NCBI GenBank assembly: GCA_945872325.1
Contig: CAMBZY010000218.1
Location: 1 to 5,917, forward strand
Length of the DNA stretch: 5,917 bases
Source of the DNA: Candidatus Kuenenia stuttgartensis
GTDB lineage: Bacteria > Planctomycetota > Planctomycetia > Isosphaerales > Isosphaeraceae
Direction of reading: 5' to 3'
Below are positions 1 through 5,917 of the stretch, one piece after another (position 1 is the first letter of the stretch; every line of letters starts with the position of its first letter). Under the pieces are notes generated by a model. The model saw only the letters and a list, made by a program, of their open reading frames with translations, made no database searches and had not been told where the DNA came from. Made by a program: the position numbers and the translations under genes.

Positions 1-23
1 AATCTACTTAATTGAATCGTTTT

Positions 24-869
24 TTACCGATCCAGTGGCAATGGCTCAGCCAAAAATGCGGATTGCCAATTTTCGAGACTTTTTAAGCCTGAACTGTCGT
101 TGTTTAAAAGCAGTTTGCCCCGAAAACGCGACCTCAAGATCACACCCCTCTCCATGGAATAGCCTAATGTCCATGTGTGCTGAGTACTGCCTGAGGCCGA
201 CCGATAGCGTCGACTGATATCAAACGGATGCGCAGAGTCCAGAAATTGCACACTTTTATCTTTGCTATAGATCATACCCGGCGGCCAATCTCTCGTTTCA
301 GCATAACCAGTCACTGTTTCATCGGTTTCAAAAGCAACCTGACTTGCAAGCCATTCAGCAGTTCGGCCATCACCGGAACGTAACTCGGCGGCTTCATCTC
401 GTGTCGCAACCAGCCATTTTCCCGGAGGTTCCGGCACAGATAAAGCAGTCGACACAACGCCCACCTCGACACCATCAAGCACGCCTACAGATCGTGTCAT
501 GGCTTGCAATTGCAGGTCAAATTGGTCATTCGCAGTGGGTGTCCATGCATATCGAACCGTAGTTTCATGCCATCCTGCAGGCGAAAATGTCAGTTCGACA
601 CGATCGCGAACAATTTCCATTTGAGAAATGCTGGACTGATCGAGATTACCCGGTTCGCCAGTACCCTCCGCCGTAATCCCCAAAGCACCAAGAAATGGTC
701 CTGAAAACATATTCGCCTGAGCGTGTTTCCAGTAAAGCCCAGGAATGGCATCGGCCCACTTCAAAACCCATCTACCAGACTCAGGCGTGCGGGAAATTAG
801 CTCCAGCCCTTCGGAAGTTTCTTGCCAGAGGCTCATTTTTGCTTTCCCCTTCGTACTTCCAAAAGCCAT
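24..869 (-). CDS. Conserved-looking hypothetical protein, 281 aa, function unknown
   Basis: I do not recognise this protein. The frame is open for 281 codons and ends in TAA 23 bases from the window edge. It has no N-terminal signal peptide and no membrane segment, so it is probably cytoplasmic. The composition is that of a real folded protein: rich in Trp and aromatic residues, with alternating hydrophobic/polar stretches (for example RVELTFSPAGW at residues 90-100 and HETTVRYAWT at 101-110) that suggest a mostly beta fold. Lys/Arg and Asp/Glu are balanced. No catalytic motif stands out. The start is uncertain. ATG at 869 has a weak GAAGAG nine bases upstream, while an in-frame ATG at 836 (Met12) has a purine-rich AAGGGG nine bases upstream and would give 270 aa. 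The gene is divergent from the TetR-type regulator across 192 bp, so it could be co-regulated with the efflux genes, but nothing in the protein links it to efflux. Confidence is good that it is a gene and nil about its role. Confidence 0.75.
   Translation of the reverse strand: MAFGSTKGKAKMSLWQETSEGLELISRTPESGRWVLKWADAIPGLYWKHAQANMFSGPFLGALGITAEGTGEPGNLDQSSISQMEIVRDRVELTFSPAGWHETTVRYAWTPTANDQFDLQLQAMTRSVGVLDGVEVGVVSTALSVPEPPGKWLVATRDEAAELRSGDGRTAEWLASQVAFETDETVTGYAETRDWPPGMIYSKDKSVQFLDSAHPFDISRRYRSASGSTQHTWTLGYSMERGVILRSRFRGKLLLNNDSSGLKSLENWQSAFLAEPLPLDR
846..852 (-). promoter_or_regulatory. Alternative ribosome binding site for the hypothetical gene
   Basis: On the - strand this reads GAAGGGG, nine bases before an in-frame ATG at 834-836. 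It is purine-rich and resembles a Shine-Dalgarno at least as well as the GAAGAG at 879-884 in front of the upstream ATG at 867-869. If it is used, the protein loses its basic first eleven residues and begins at MSLWQ. Sequence alone does not settle which start is real. Confidence 0.35.
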
Positions 870-983
870 GCAGGTTTGCTCTTCAACAGTATCAAGATCC
901 TAATTTACCATAAATCAGCCTCGAATAAACGTGCCGTCTTGGAGATATCAGAAGATTTATTCCCGGTTCGTCAAATTCCACCC

Positions 984-1012
984 TTGACTTCGTTTGTGAA
1001 TTTAGGTAACTT
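984..1012 (+). promoter_or_regulatory. Candidate sigma70-type promoter for the regulator/efflux unit
   Basis: TTGACT at 984-989 matches five of six bases of the -35 consensus. It is followed after exactly 17 bases by TAACTT at 1007-1012, a weaker -10 with three of six matches including the first T-A and the last T. This would start transcription near 1019-1021, giving a leader of about 40 nt before the regulator's TTG start and placing the 1022-1037 palindrome just after the start point. No convincing separate promoter was seen before the adaptor or pump genes, which favours a single transcript. The assignment is by eye and assumes an E. coli-like consensus, which may not hold in this organism. 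Confidence 0.4.
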
Positions 1013-1021
1013 AATTCGTTA

Positions 1022-1037
1022 TACCAACCGGTAAGTA
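1022..1037 (+). promoter_or_regulatory. Candidate TetR-type operator palindrome
   Basis: TACCAACCGGTAAGTA is an imperfect inverted repeat centred on ACCGGT: TACCAACC on the left against the complement of GGTAAGTA, with six of eight positions pairing. It sits immediately downstream of the candidate -10 and 24 bases before the regulator start. TetR-family repressors are dimers that usually bind such palindromes in their own promoter regions and block transcription until a ligand binds. That the protein encoded at 1062-1724 binds here is an inference from position and symmetry. Confidence 0.4.
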
Positions 1038-1049
1038 GGCATCACTGAC

Positions 1050-1053
1050 GAGG
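1050..1053 (+). promoter_or_regulatory. Ribosome binding site fixing a TTG start of the TetR-type gene
   Basis: GAGG lies eight bases before TTG at 1062-1064. The frame is closed by a TAA at 1032-1034, and the first internal ATG falls inside the DNA-binding helix (Met58). No ATG start can therefore yield a complete HTH domain, and this TTG is the only start with a good ribosome binding site. Confidence 0.6.
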
Positions 1054-1061
1054 CACACGTT

Positions 1062-1724
1062 TTGGTCGCGAAGATCTCAGATCAAGCTCTGATTGACAGC
1101 AGTCGTGCTGGTGAACCGTCACCAACGGCGGCTCAGCACCTTGGCCAAACAGCTCTTAAGCTCTTTGCCCGCAAAGGTTATACAGCGACATCGGTGAATG
1201 AGATCGTTGAAGCGGCAGGCGTCACCAAGCCGATGCTCTATTATTACTATGGCAGCAAAGAGCAATTGGCTCGAAGGCTGGTGGTGGAGCCTCTTGAGAA
1301 GCTCACCGAGAAGCTGAAAGCTCTGGAGTTTGACTCTGCGGATCCGCTTGACCGCGAAATTGGCTGGCTCACGGCCCAACTCGAATTTTGCCGGGAAGAT
1401 GCGGACCGGGCGAGGTTCGTTTTCGCCCTTTACTTCGGCCCTTTGGGGGCAGAACTTGCCGACGCTGTTGCGGATTACGGCTATCGTGCCAAACAAATCA
1501 TTCTGAACATTGCCAAATCTCGACCGCATTTCGTGGATTCCTGCGACGAATTGATCCACGATTACGTTCGGGCCATTCATGGACAAATGGTATCGACTGC
1601 GATCGAGATTCTCTACACTGACCCTGATTCACCGCTCTGGCAAGTCTCCGCTCACGATCTGGCGGTTCGTCTGATCACGGATCTTGATCAGGGCTATTTG
1701 AATTCTTCCAACAAGTCCGGTTAA
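1062..1724 (+). CDS. TetR/AcrR-family transcriptional regulator
   Basis: This is a 220-residue one-domain-plus-ligand-domain repressor of usual family length. After a variable 24-residue N-terminus, the TetR_N DNA-binding domain spans about residues 27-72: a first helix with LGQTALKLFARKGY (27-40), then T-x-x-T-S-V-N-E-I-V-E-A-A-G-V (41-54) and the recognition helix TKPMLYYYYGSKEQL (55-69), which is very close to the family consensus. The remaining residues, about 75-215, are predicted to be helical and form the dimer and ligand-binding domain. As is usual for the family, that part is divergent and the ligand cannot be read from it. Translation starts at TTG with GAGG eight bases upstream. 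The gene lies 72 nt before the adaptor gene in the same direction, so it is probably the local repressor of the efflux genes and of itself, acting through the palindrome at 1022-1037. Family assignment is firm; the target genes are inferred from position. Confidence 0.93.
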   Translation: MVAKISDQALIDSSRAGEPSPTAAQHLGQTALKLFARKGYTATSVNEIVEAAGVTKPMLYYYYGSKEQLARRLVVEPLEKLTEKLKALEFDSADPLDREIGWLTAQLEFCREDADRARFVFALYFGPLGAELADAVADYGYRAKQIILNIAKSRPHFVDSCDELIHDYVRAIHGQMVSTAIEILYTDPDSPLWQVSAHDLAVRLITDLDQGYLNSSNKSG

Positions 1725-1758
1725 ACCTGGCTTGAATGGCATTTCCCATCCCGCAACT

Positions 1759-1777
1759 CACTTCACCACACTTCACC
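1759..1777 (+). repeat. 9-bp direct repeat with 10-bp period ahead of the adaptor gene
   Basis: CACTTCACC occurs at 1759-1767 and again at 1769-1777, separated by a single A. The 10-bp period is about one helical turn, so both copies face the same side of the DNA. The repeat lies in the 72-nt gap between the regulator and the adaptor, seven bases before the Shine-Dalgarno. It could be a protein-binding site or simply a short slippage duplication in a C/A-rich leader. No function can be assigned. Confidence 0.6.
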
Positions 1778-1784
1778 TGACGAC

Positions 1785-1790
1785 GGAGAG
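1785..1790 (+). promoter_or_regulatory. Ribosome binding site fixing a TTG start of the adaptor gene
   Basis: GGAGAG ends six bases (its GGAG core eight bases) before TTG at 1797-1799. The next candidate, ATG at 1809, would be 18 bases away from this site, too far for efficient initiation. The TTG start also gives a lipoprotein signal peptide of normal length. Confidence 0.65.
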
Positions 1791-1796
1791 ACAAAA

Positions 1797-3197
1797 TTGC
1801 TGGGCTTCATGCGTAATCGCTCAATCACTCTGCTGTTAGCTTGTTCCGCTGGCTTTTTGCAACTGACAGGTTGCAGTAAAACAAAAGAGGCCGTCACAGC
1901 CGATTCTGGCCCCAAGGTTATCCCTATCACGGTGAAGCCTTTGGAGCGAAAATCCATCGAACGGAAAATTGATGTAGTGGGTAGCCTTAAAGGCTGGGAA
2001 GAGTTTCAGCTCGGCGCGAAAAAAGGTGGACGCGTGTTGAAAATCCACCACGATATCGGCGACCGGGTTAAACCAGGCGAAGTGATTATTGAAATTGATC
2101 CCGTCGATTCAATGCTTTCTGTCGTTCAGGCTGAGCGTAATATGCAGGCTGAACTGGCTCAGATTGGGTTGAAGCAGTTGCCTTCTAATCCAGCCGCATT
2201 TGACGTCGATACCGTGCCTTCTGTGGTACGTGCCAAGGTCGAGCTGGAACGAGCCATGCAGAACCTGACCCGTCAGCGTGCAATCAGCCAGCGTAACGCC
2301 GGCTCACTTCAAGAATTGCAAAATTCCGAGAGCGACTTTAAATCGGCTGAAGCCGGCCTGGAAGCCGCTCGCGTGCAGTCCTCAGCGATTCTTGCAGGTG
2401 CTCGCGTGGCTGCTGCTGCTCTGGACGTGGCCCAACAGTATCTCAAGGATTTAAATATCCAGGCTCCTCAGCCTAAAACACTTCCTCCCAATGGCCTTGC
2501 ATTTCAATATGCCATTTCCAAACGCATGGTCTCCGAAGGCCAGTACATTCGGGATGGCGAGCCGATTGCAGAGCTCGTTATCGAAGACACATTAAAATAT
2601 GTCGCCAAGGTTCCTGAACGGTACTCAAATCAAGTCTTTCTTGGCCAGGAACTTACATTAAGAGTTGCATCGTTTGAGGATCGCACATTTACAGGCAAAC
2701 TCACGCGAGTGAACCCAACTGTTGATCCGATTTCACGTACATTTCAAGTGGAAGCCACGATTCCGAACCCCAAAAATGAGCTTCGTCCAGGCGGGTTTGC
2801 CAAGGCCGATATTCTGATTGATCGCAAAGGCTCCGGAGTCGTTGTACCAATCGAAGCTGTGGTGCGAACAGTGGGTGTGACCAAGATTTTTCTTGTGGTT
2901 GACGACGAAAAATCCGCATCAAAGAAAACCGCCAGGGAAATACAAGTCACAGCGGGTACTGAAGGTGCAGGCTGGATGGAAATCATTGGTAAACTGCCAG
3001 CATCAGGCGAGGTTGTGACCAGCGGCCAAAGCCAGTTGGCGGATGGAACACCTGTGCGAATTAAAACTCCGGAAGAGGCTGATGACGCAGGGAAATCCAA
3101 TACCGTGAAAACCGCTGAACCAAAGGCCGATGCAGCCAAGGTGAAAGCCGCTGAGCCAAAGGTTGATGCAGCCAAAACGGCACCGGTTGCAAAATAA
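1797..3197 (+). CDS. RND efflux periplasmic adaptor (membrane-fusion protein), lipoprotein
   Basis: This 466-residue protein is the HlyD/AcrA-like adaptor that bridges an inner-membrane RND pump and an outer-membrane channel. The N-terminus is a lipoprotein signal: a basic start (Arg6, Arg8), a hydrophobic core at 10-22 and a lipobox L-T-G-C ending at Cys26. It should therefore be lipid-anchored facing the periplasm; Ser at +2 does not match the inner-membrane retention signal known in enterics. A first half-lipoyl segment lies at about 66-101 (GGRVLKIHHDIGDRVKPGE) and the second at about 219-261 (SKRMVSEGQYIRDGEPIAEL). Between them a long alpha-hairpin (about 103-218) has an inserted Pro/Asp loop at 127-141. 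The beta-barrel (about 263-345) contains the family signature VNPTVDPISRTFQVEA with NELRPGGFA, and the membrane-proximal domain is about 346-425. The tail 426-466 is Ala/Lys/Glu-rich with a 12-residue tandem repeat. The pump gene follows 102 nt later. Family is certain; substrate is unknown. Confidence 0.95.
   Translation: MLGFMRNRSITLLLACSAGFLQLTGCSKTKEAVTADSGPKVIPITVKPLERKSIERKIDVVGSLKGWEEFQLGAKKGGRVLKIHHDIGDRVKPGEVIIEIDPVDSMLSVVQAERNMQAELAQIGLKQLPSNPAAFDVDTVPSVVRAKVELERAMQNLTRQRAISQRNAGSLQELQNSESDFKSAEAGLEAARVQSSAILAGARVAAAALDVAQQYLKDLNIQAPQPKTLPPNGLAFQYAISKRMVSEGQYIRDGEPIAELVIEDTLKYVAKVPERYSNQVFLGQELTLRVASFEDRTFTGKLTRVNPTVDPISRTFQVEATIPNPKNELRPGGFAKADILIDRKGSGVVVPIEAVVRTVGVTKIFLVVDDEKSASKKTAREIQVTAGTEGAGWMEIIGKLPASGEVVTSGQSQLADGTPVRIKTPEEADDAGKSNTVKTAEPKADAAKVKAAEPKVDAAKTAPVAK
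3105..3176 (+). repeat. 36-bp in-frame tandem duplication in the adaptor C-terminus
   Basis: Two adjacent 36-nt units (3105-3140 and 3141-3176) match at 31 of 36 bases. They encode VKTAEPKADAAK and VKAAEPKVDAAK at residues 437-460. The units keep frame exactly, and three of the five differences change the codon without disturbing the Ala/Glu-Pro-Lys/Asp-Ala-Ala-Lys pattern. This lies beyond the membrane-proximal domain, so it forms a charged, probably flexible periplasmic tail. The divergence between copies shows that the duplication is not brand new and that the repeat pattern has persisted. Confidence 0.8.
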
Positions 3198-3215
3198 TCA
3201 GGATTTTCCACTCCG

Positions 3216-3243
3216 GCAGTCTCTTTAGTGCTCAAGAGACTGC
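3216..3243 (+). promoter_or_regulatory. Perfect 10-bp stem-loop between adaptor and pump genes
   Basis: GCAGTCTCTT (3216-3225) and AAGAGACTGC (3234-3243) are exact reverse complements around the 8-nt loop TAGTGCTC, starting 19 nt after the adaptor stop codon. Five of the ten pairs are G-C. No T-run follows on the + strand (AATTCAAGC comes next), nor on the - strand, so it does not look like an ordinary intrinsic terminator. In a shared transcript it would sit 56 nt before the pump start codon, where it could protect the 3' end of the adaptor message, cause partial termination, or set the adaptor-to-pump ratio. The stem is directly visible; the role is inferred. Confidence 0.6.
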
Positions 3244-3287
3244 AATTCAAGCATCTACCCGGTACATTCGCCAGATCAATCCAGTTT

Positions 3288-3291
3288 GGAG
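3288..3291 (+). promoter_or_regulatory. Ribosome binding site fixing a TTG start of the pump gene
   Basis: GGAG lies eight bases before TTG at 3300-3302. The resulting N-terminus (NISEICIRRPVFTWVLMLL) is the normal RND beginning: a short amphipathic stretch, Arg-Arg-Pro, then TM1. The next in-frame ATG (Met18) would cut into TM1, so TTG is the credible start. Confidence 0.65.
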
Positions 3292-3299
3292 TTTCAATC

Positions 3300-5917
3300 T
3301 TGAATATCTCGGAGATTTGCATCCGGCGCCCAGTGTTCACATGGGTTCTGATGCTCTTACCAGTGGTCTTGGGGATTTTTTCATATTTCAGCCTCGGCGT
3401 GGATCAATTCCCGAACGTAGACTTTCCTGTCTGTACCGTGACCACGGTTCTACCCGGTGCCAGTGTCGAAGAAATTGAATCCACAGTTTCCAAGCCACTT
3501 GAAGATATCATTAATACCGTATCCGGTATTCAAGAATTAAGGTCCGTCAGCGCTGAAGGCGTTTCCGTTGTAAGCGTCCAGTTCGTGCTCTCCAAAGACG
3601 GCGATGTGGGCATGCAGGAAGTGCGGGACAAGGTCAGTTCGATCCTTCAGTCGCTTCCCACCGAGACCCAGACCCCGATTATCGACAAGTTTGAAACCGG
3701 CAGCATTCCAGTTCTGACAATCGTAGTCTCTGGTCGGCGTGACTTTCGCGAAGTGACCGAAATCTCTCGAAGGCAGTTGAAAGAACGCCTGGAAACCATA
3801 GATGGTGTGGGCAATATTTCACTCTCTGGTGGCCAGACCCGCGCGATTAATATCATTGTGGATATTGATCGCCTGGCCGGTTTTGGACTTTCGATTGAAG
3901 ATGTCCGGTCATCGCTGACCCGCCAGAATCTCGAAGTTCCCGGCGGACGAATTGACCAGGGCCCTCGTGAAGTGGTCCTCCGCACACTTGGCCGTCTCAA
4001 TACCGCCAATGAATTTGCAGACCTGATTATTGCCAATAAAGATGGTTATCCAATTCGAATCAAAGATATTGGTAAAGCCGAAGATTCGTATGAGGAACCC
4101 CGATCAATCACGCGACTTGATGGCCAGAATGCAATCAGCCTCGTGGTTCAGAAGCAATCCGGTACAAATACGGTTAAAGTGGTAGAAAAACTTCGCGAAC
4201 GGCTGGATCAGATCATTCCAACCCTGCCAGATGACATTAAGGTGGAAATCATTCGCGACCAGTCACGATTTATCGTGAAGTCGATCGAAGAAGTCAAATT
4301 TCACCTCTGCCTGGCGGCTGCACTTGTCTCTGTCACGATTTTATTATTTATTCGCGACTGGCGAACCACGATTATTGCAACTCTGGCCATCCCCACCTCG
4401 ATTGTTCCAACCTTTCTGTTTATGTCGTTGATGGGGTATACGATTGACAATATCACCATGCTTGGACTGATTCTGGCCATCGGAATTGTGATCGACGATG
4501 CTGTGGTGGTTCATGAAAACATCTTCCGACACATGGAAGAGGACGGCATGGACGGCTGGGCGGCAAGTATCCTTGGTACCAAAGAAATTGCTCTGGCGGT
4601 TTTGGCAACAAGCCTCTCGCTCATCGTCATCTTTGTGCCCATTGCATTTATGGGTGGCATTGTGGGGCGATTTTTCTCGAGTTTTGGTCTCACAGTTGCA
4701 TTCGCCATCGCCATGAGTCTCTTTGTGAGTTTCACACTCACCCCCATGCTTTGCAGCCGATTCCTGAAAATCGAAAGCCATGGCCATTCCTCCAGCAAAT
4801 CGGGCTTTGTCTGGCGATTGGTAGAAAACAGTTATGCTGGAATTTTGAGCTGGTCGCTCAGATATAAATTCGTGATTATTCTGGTCACACTTGCAGTGAT
4901 TGGCTCCACGCCCACAATTGGTAAAAAGATGGGTTTTGCGCTGATCCCGCGTGACGATCAAAGTGAATTTGAAATCTCGATCACGACCCCGGAAGGATAT
5001 TCGCTTGAGCGTACCAATGCTCTGGTGCGTGAGATTGAATTAAAAGTGGACAAACTCCCGGAAACCCGCAATATTTTTGCAACCGTGGGCCTGACCAATA
5101 CCGCCAGAGCCGTGAAGGGCCAGGGCGACGTCACTCGCGCCTCCATTTATGTGCGAATGACCGATCTTGAGGAACGAACCAGTGGTATCACCCAATTCGA
5201 TGTGCAGTCGATGGCTCGTGAAGTGCTTTCCGACTATCCTGACATCCGATCCAGCGTGAACGATGTTTCCTCGTTCCAGGGCGGCCGACGTGCCCAGACT
5301 TTCCAAATTAATATTGGAGGGCCTGATATCACAAAACTCGAAGAGTATTCCACGGAACTCGTGAAAAGCCTCAAAGCTCAAGGCGGCATGACTGACCTTG
5401 ATACCACTCTGGCCTTAAGAAAGCCTGAAATTCAGGTTTCGATCGACCGTGAAGCGGCGAGCGACCTGAATATTCCAGTCTCCACGGTGGCTGACACGCT
5501 TCGAGTGCTTGTGGGTGGCTTGCCTGTCACGAATTTTAAAGATGGGACTGAGCAGTACGACGTCTGGCTTCGTGCGAATCGAGGCGACCGTCAGACTCAG
5601 GAAGATCTCTACAAGATGAGCTTGCCCTCGCCCAAAGTTGGTCTGGTGAAATTGTCGAGTCTGGCCAAGCTGGAACAAAAAACCGGCCCGACCGAAATTG
5701 AACGTCTCGACCGTCAACGGATTGTGACCGTTCTGGCCAACCCTGACACCATTTCGCTCGGCGAGGCCACCACGAGGGCTGAAAATGCCCTTAAGGCAAT
5801 GAATCTTCCTCCTGCCTACGGCTTAAAACTGACGGGTCAGGCCGACACCTTGAAAGAGACGCTTTACTATTTCGTTCAGGCTCTTGTGATCTCGATCGTA
5901 TTCATGTATCTGATTCT
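3300..5917 (+). CDS. RND efflux pump inner-membrane transporter (HAE1/AcrB type), 3' end beyond window
   Basis: The frame is open for 872 codons from TTG at 3300 to the window edge. Full-length HAE1 pumps are about 1,030-1,060 residues, so roughly the last sixth is missing. TM1 is at about 13-31, followed by the first large periplasmic porter/docking loop (about 32-333). TM2 (about 334-352) runs into the conserved LLFIRDWRTTIIA. TM3 follows at about 357-380. TM4 holds LAIGIVIDDAVVVHEN (392-407) with the adjacent Asp399-Asp400 that correspond to the proton-relay pair Asp407/Asp408 of AcrB and mark drug/hydrophobe pumps rather than heavy-metal pumps. TM5 and TM6 lie at about 433-483. A short linker with SHGHSSS (493-499) precedes TM7 (about 523-541), then the second periplasmic loop (about 542-855). 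TM8 begins near 856 and is cut. The partner Lys/Arg residues of TM10-TM11 lie outside the window. The pump should exchange protons for substrate together with the upstream adaptor and an unseen outer-membrane channel. No internal stop or frameshift was found. Confidence 0.95.
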   Translation, partial: MNISEICIRRPVFTWVLMLLPVVLGIFSYFSLGVDQFPNVDFPVCTVTTVLPGASVEEIESTVSKPLEDIINTVSGIQELRSVSAEGVSVVSVQFVLSKDGDVGMQEVRDKVSSILQSLPTETQTPIIDKFETGSIPVLTIVVSGRRDFREVTEISRRQLKERLETIDGVGNISLSGGQTRAINIIVDIDRLAGFGLSIEDVRSSLTRQNLEVPGGRIDQGPREVVLRTLGRLNTANEFADLIIANKDGYPIRIKDIGKAEDSYEEPRSITRLDGQNAISLVVQKQSGTNTVKVVEKLRERLDQIIPTLPDDIKVEIIRDQSRFIVKSIEEVKFHLCLAAALVSVTILLFIRDWRTTIIATLAIPTSIVPTFLFMSLMGYTIDNITMLGLILAIGIVIDDAVVVHENIFRHMEEDGMDGWAASILGTKEIALAVLATSLSLIVIFVPIAFMGGIVGRFFSSFGLTVAFAIAMSLFVSFTLTPMLCSRFLKIESHGHSSSKSGFVWRLVENSYAGILSWSLRYKFVIILVTLAVIGSTPTIGKKMGFALIPRDDQSEFEISITTPEGYSLERTNALVREIELKVDKLPETRNIFATVGLTNTARAVKGQGDVTRASIYVRMTDLEERTSGITQFDVQSMAREVLSDYPDIRSSVNDVSSFQGGRRAQTFQINIGGPDITKLEEYSTELVKSLKAQGGMTDLDTTLALRKPEIQVSIDREAASDLNIPVSTVADTLRVLVGGLPVTNFKDGTEQYDVWLRANRGDRQTQEDLYKMSLPSPKVGLVKLSSLAKLEQKTGPTEIERLDRQRIVTVLANPDTISLGEATTRAENALKAMNLPPAYGLKLTGQADTLKETLYYFVQALVISIVFMYLI

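Noticed and set aside
972..1003. Inverted AAATTC/GAATTT pair and GTCAA/TTGAC pair flanking the candidate -35
   Set aside because: The arms are only five to six bases and the spacers are 19 and 9 bases. In A/T-rich intergenic DNA such pairs are expected by chance, and the 1022-1037 dyad is a better operator candidate.
1119..1586. A 155-codon - strand frame
   Set aside because: It is completely antisense to the strongly recognised TetR-family gene and shows no recognisable domain.
3216..3243. Calling the stem-loop an intrinsic terminator
   Set aside because: No run of T follows the stem on either strand, and the downstream pump gene has no clear promoter of its own in the remaining gap, so read-through is expected.
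2744..3340. A 198-codon - strand frame with Ala/Ser/Thr-rich sequence
   Set aside because: It is antisense to the adaptor C-terminus and the pump start. Its repetitive sequence is just the complement of the 36-bp tandem repeat.
4776..4796. Short His/Ser cluster (SHGHSSS) in the pump between TM6 and TM7, as a possible metal-binding sign
   Set aside because: Two His residues in a variable cytoplasmic linker are too little evidence, and the Asp-Asp pair in TM4 marks an HAE1-type rather than a heavy-metal pump.
4344..4961. A 205-codon Cys/His/Asn-rich reading frame on the - strand
   Set aside because: It lies wholly inside the pump gene, antisense to conserved TM segments. Its odd composition is what the complement of hydrophobic-helix codons gives, and no ribosome binding site or family resemblance was seen.
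1..5917. Mobile elements, CRISPR arrays, tRNA or rRNA genes, phage or defence genes
   Set aside because: No terminal inverted repeats with a transposase, no spaced repeat array, no RNA gene signature and no defence-type domain was seen. Almost all of the window is accounted for by four genes.

Overview
This window carries most of a tripartite RND-type efflux locus, read left to right on the + strand, plus one divergent gene of unknown function on the - strand. It suggests a Gram-negative-type bacterium: there is an envelope-spanning RND pump, and its periplasmic adaptor has a lipoprotein signal. By eye GC content is moderate, near half. All three + strand genes appear to start with TTG. The style of the adaptor and pump, and an orphan-like hypothetical protein, fit a planctomycete, but that placement is an inference from general resemblance and is only moderately likely.

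Layout. Positions 24-869 (-) encode a 281-residue soluble-looking protein that I do not recognise. A 192-bp divergent intergenic region (870-1061) holds a plausible promoter for the rightward genes and an imperfect palindrome that could be a repressor operator. Positions 1062-1724 (+) encode a TetR/AcrR-family repressor. After a 72-nt gap containing a 9-bp direct repeat, 1797-3197 (+) encode a lipoprotein membrane-fusion (periplasmic adaptor) protein with an Ala/Lys/Glu-rich C-terminal tail made of a 12-residue tandem repeat. A 102-nt gap with a perfect 10-bp stem-loop separates it from an RND pump gene of the HAE1/AcrB type. That gene starts at 3300 and runs off the right edge after 872 codons.

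How the genes work together. The repressor probably binds near its own promoter and controls the whole regulator-adaptor-pump transcription unit. The inner-membrane RND pump would use proton influx (Asp399-Asp400 in TM4) to move substrates from the periplasm or inner membrane, and the lipid-anchored adaptor would link it to an outer-membrane channel. No channel gene is in view; it may lie downstream or elsewhere in the genome. The substrate cannot be read from sequence.

I do not see a new biological system here. The items most worth a second look are the run of three TTG starts with identical Shine-Dalgarno spacing, the strong hairpin between adaptor and pump, the repetitive adaptor tail, and the uncharacterised divergent gene.
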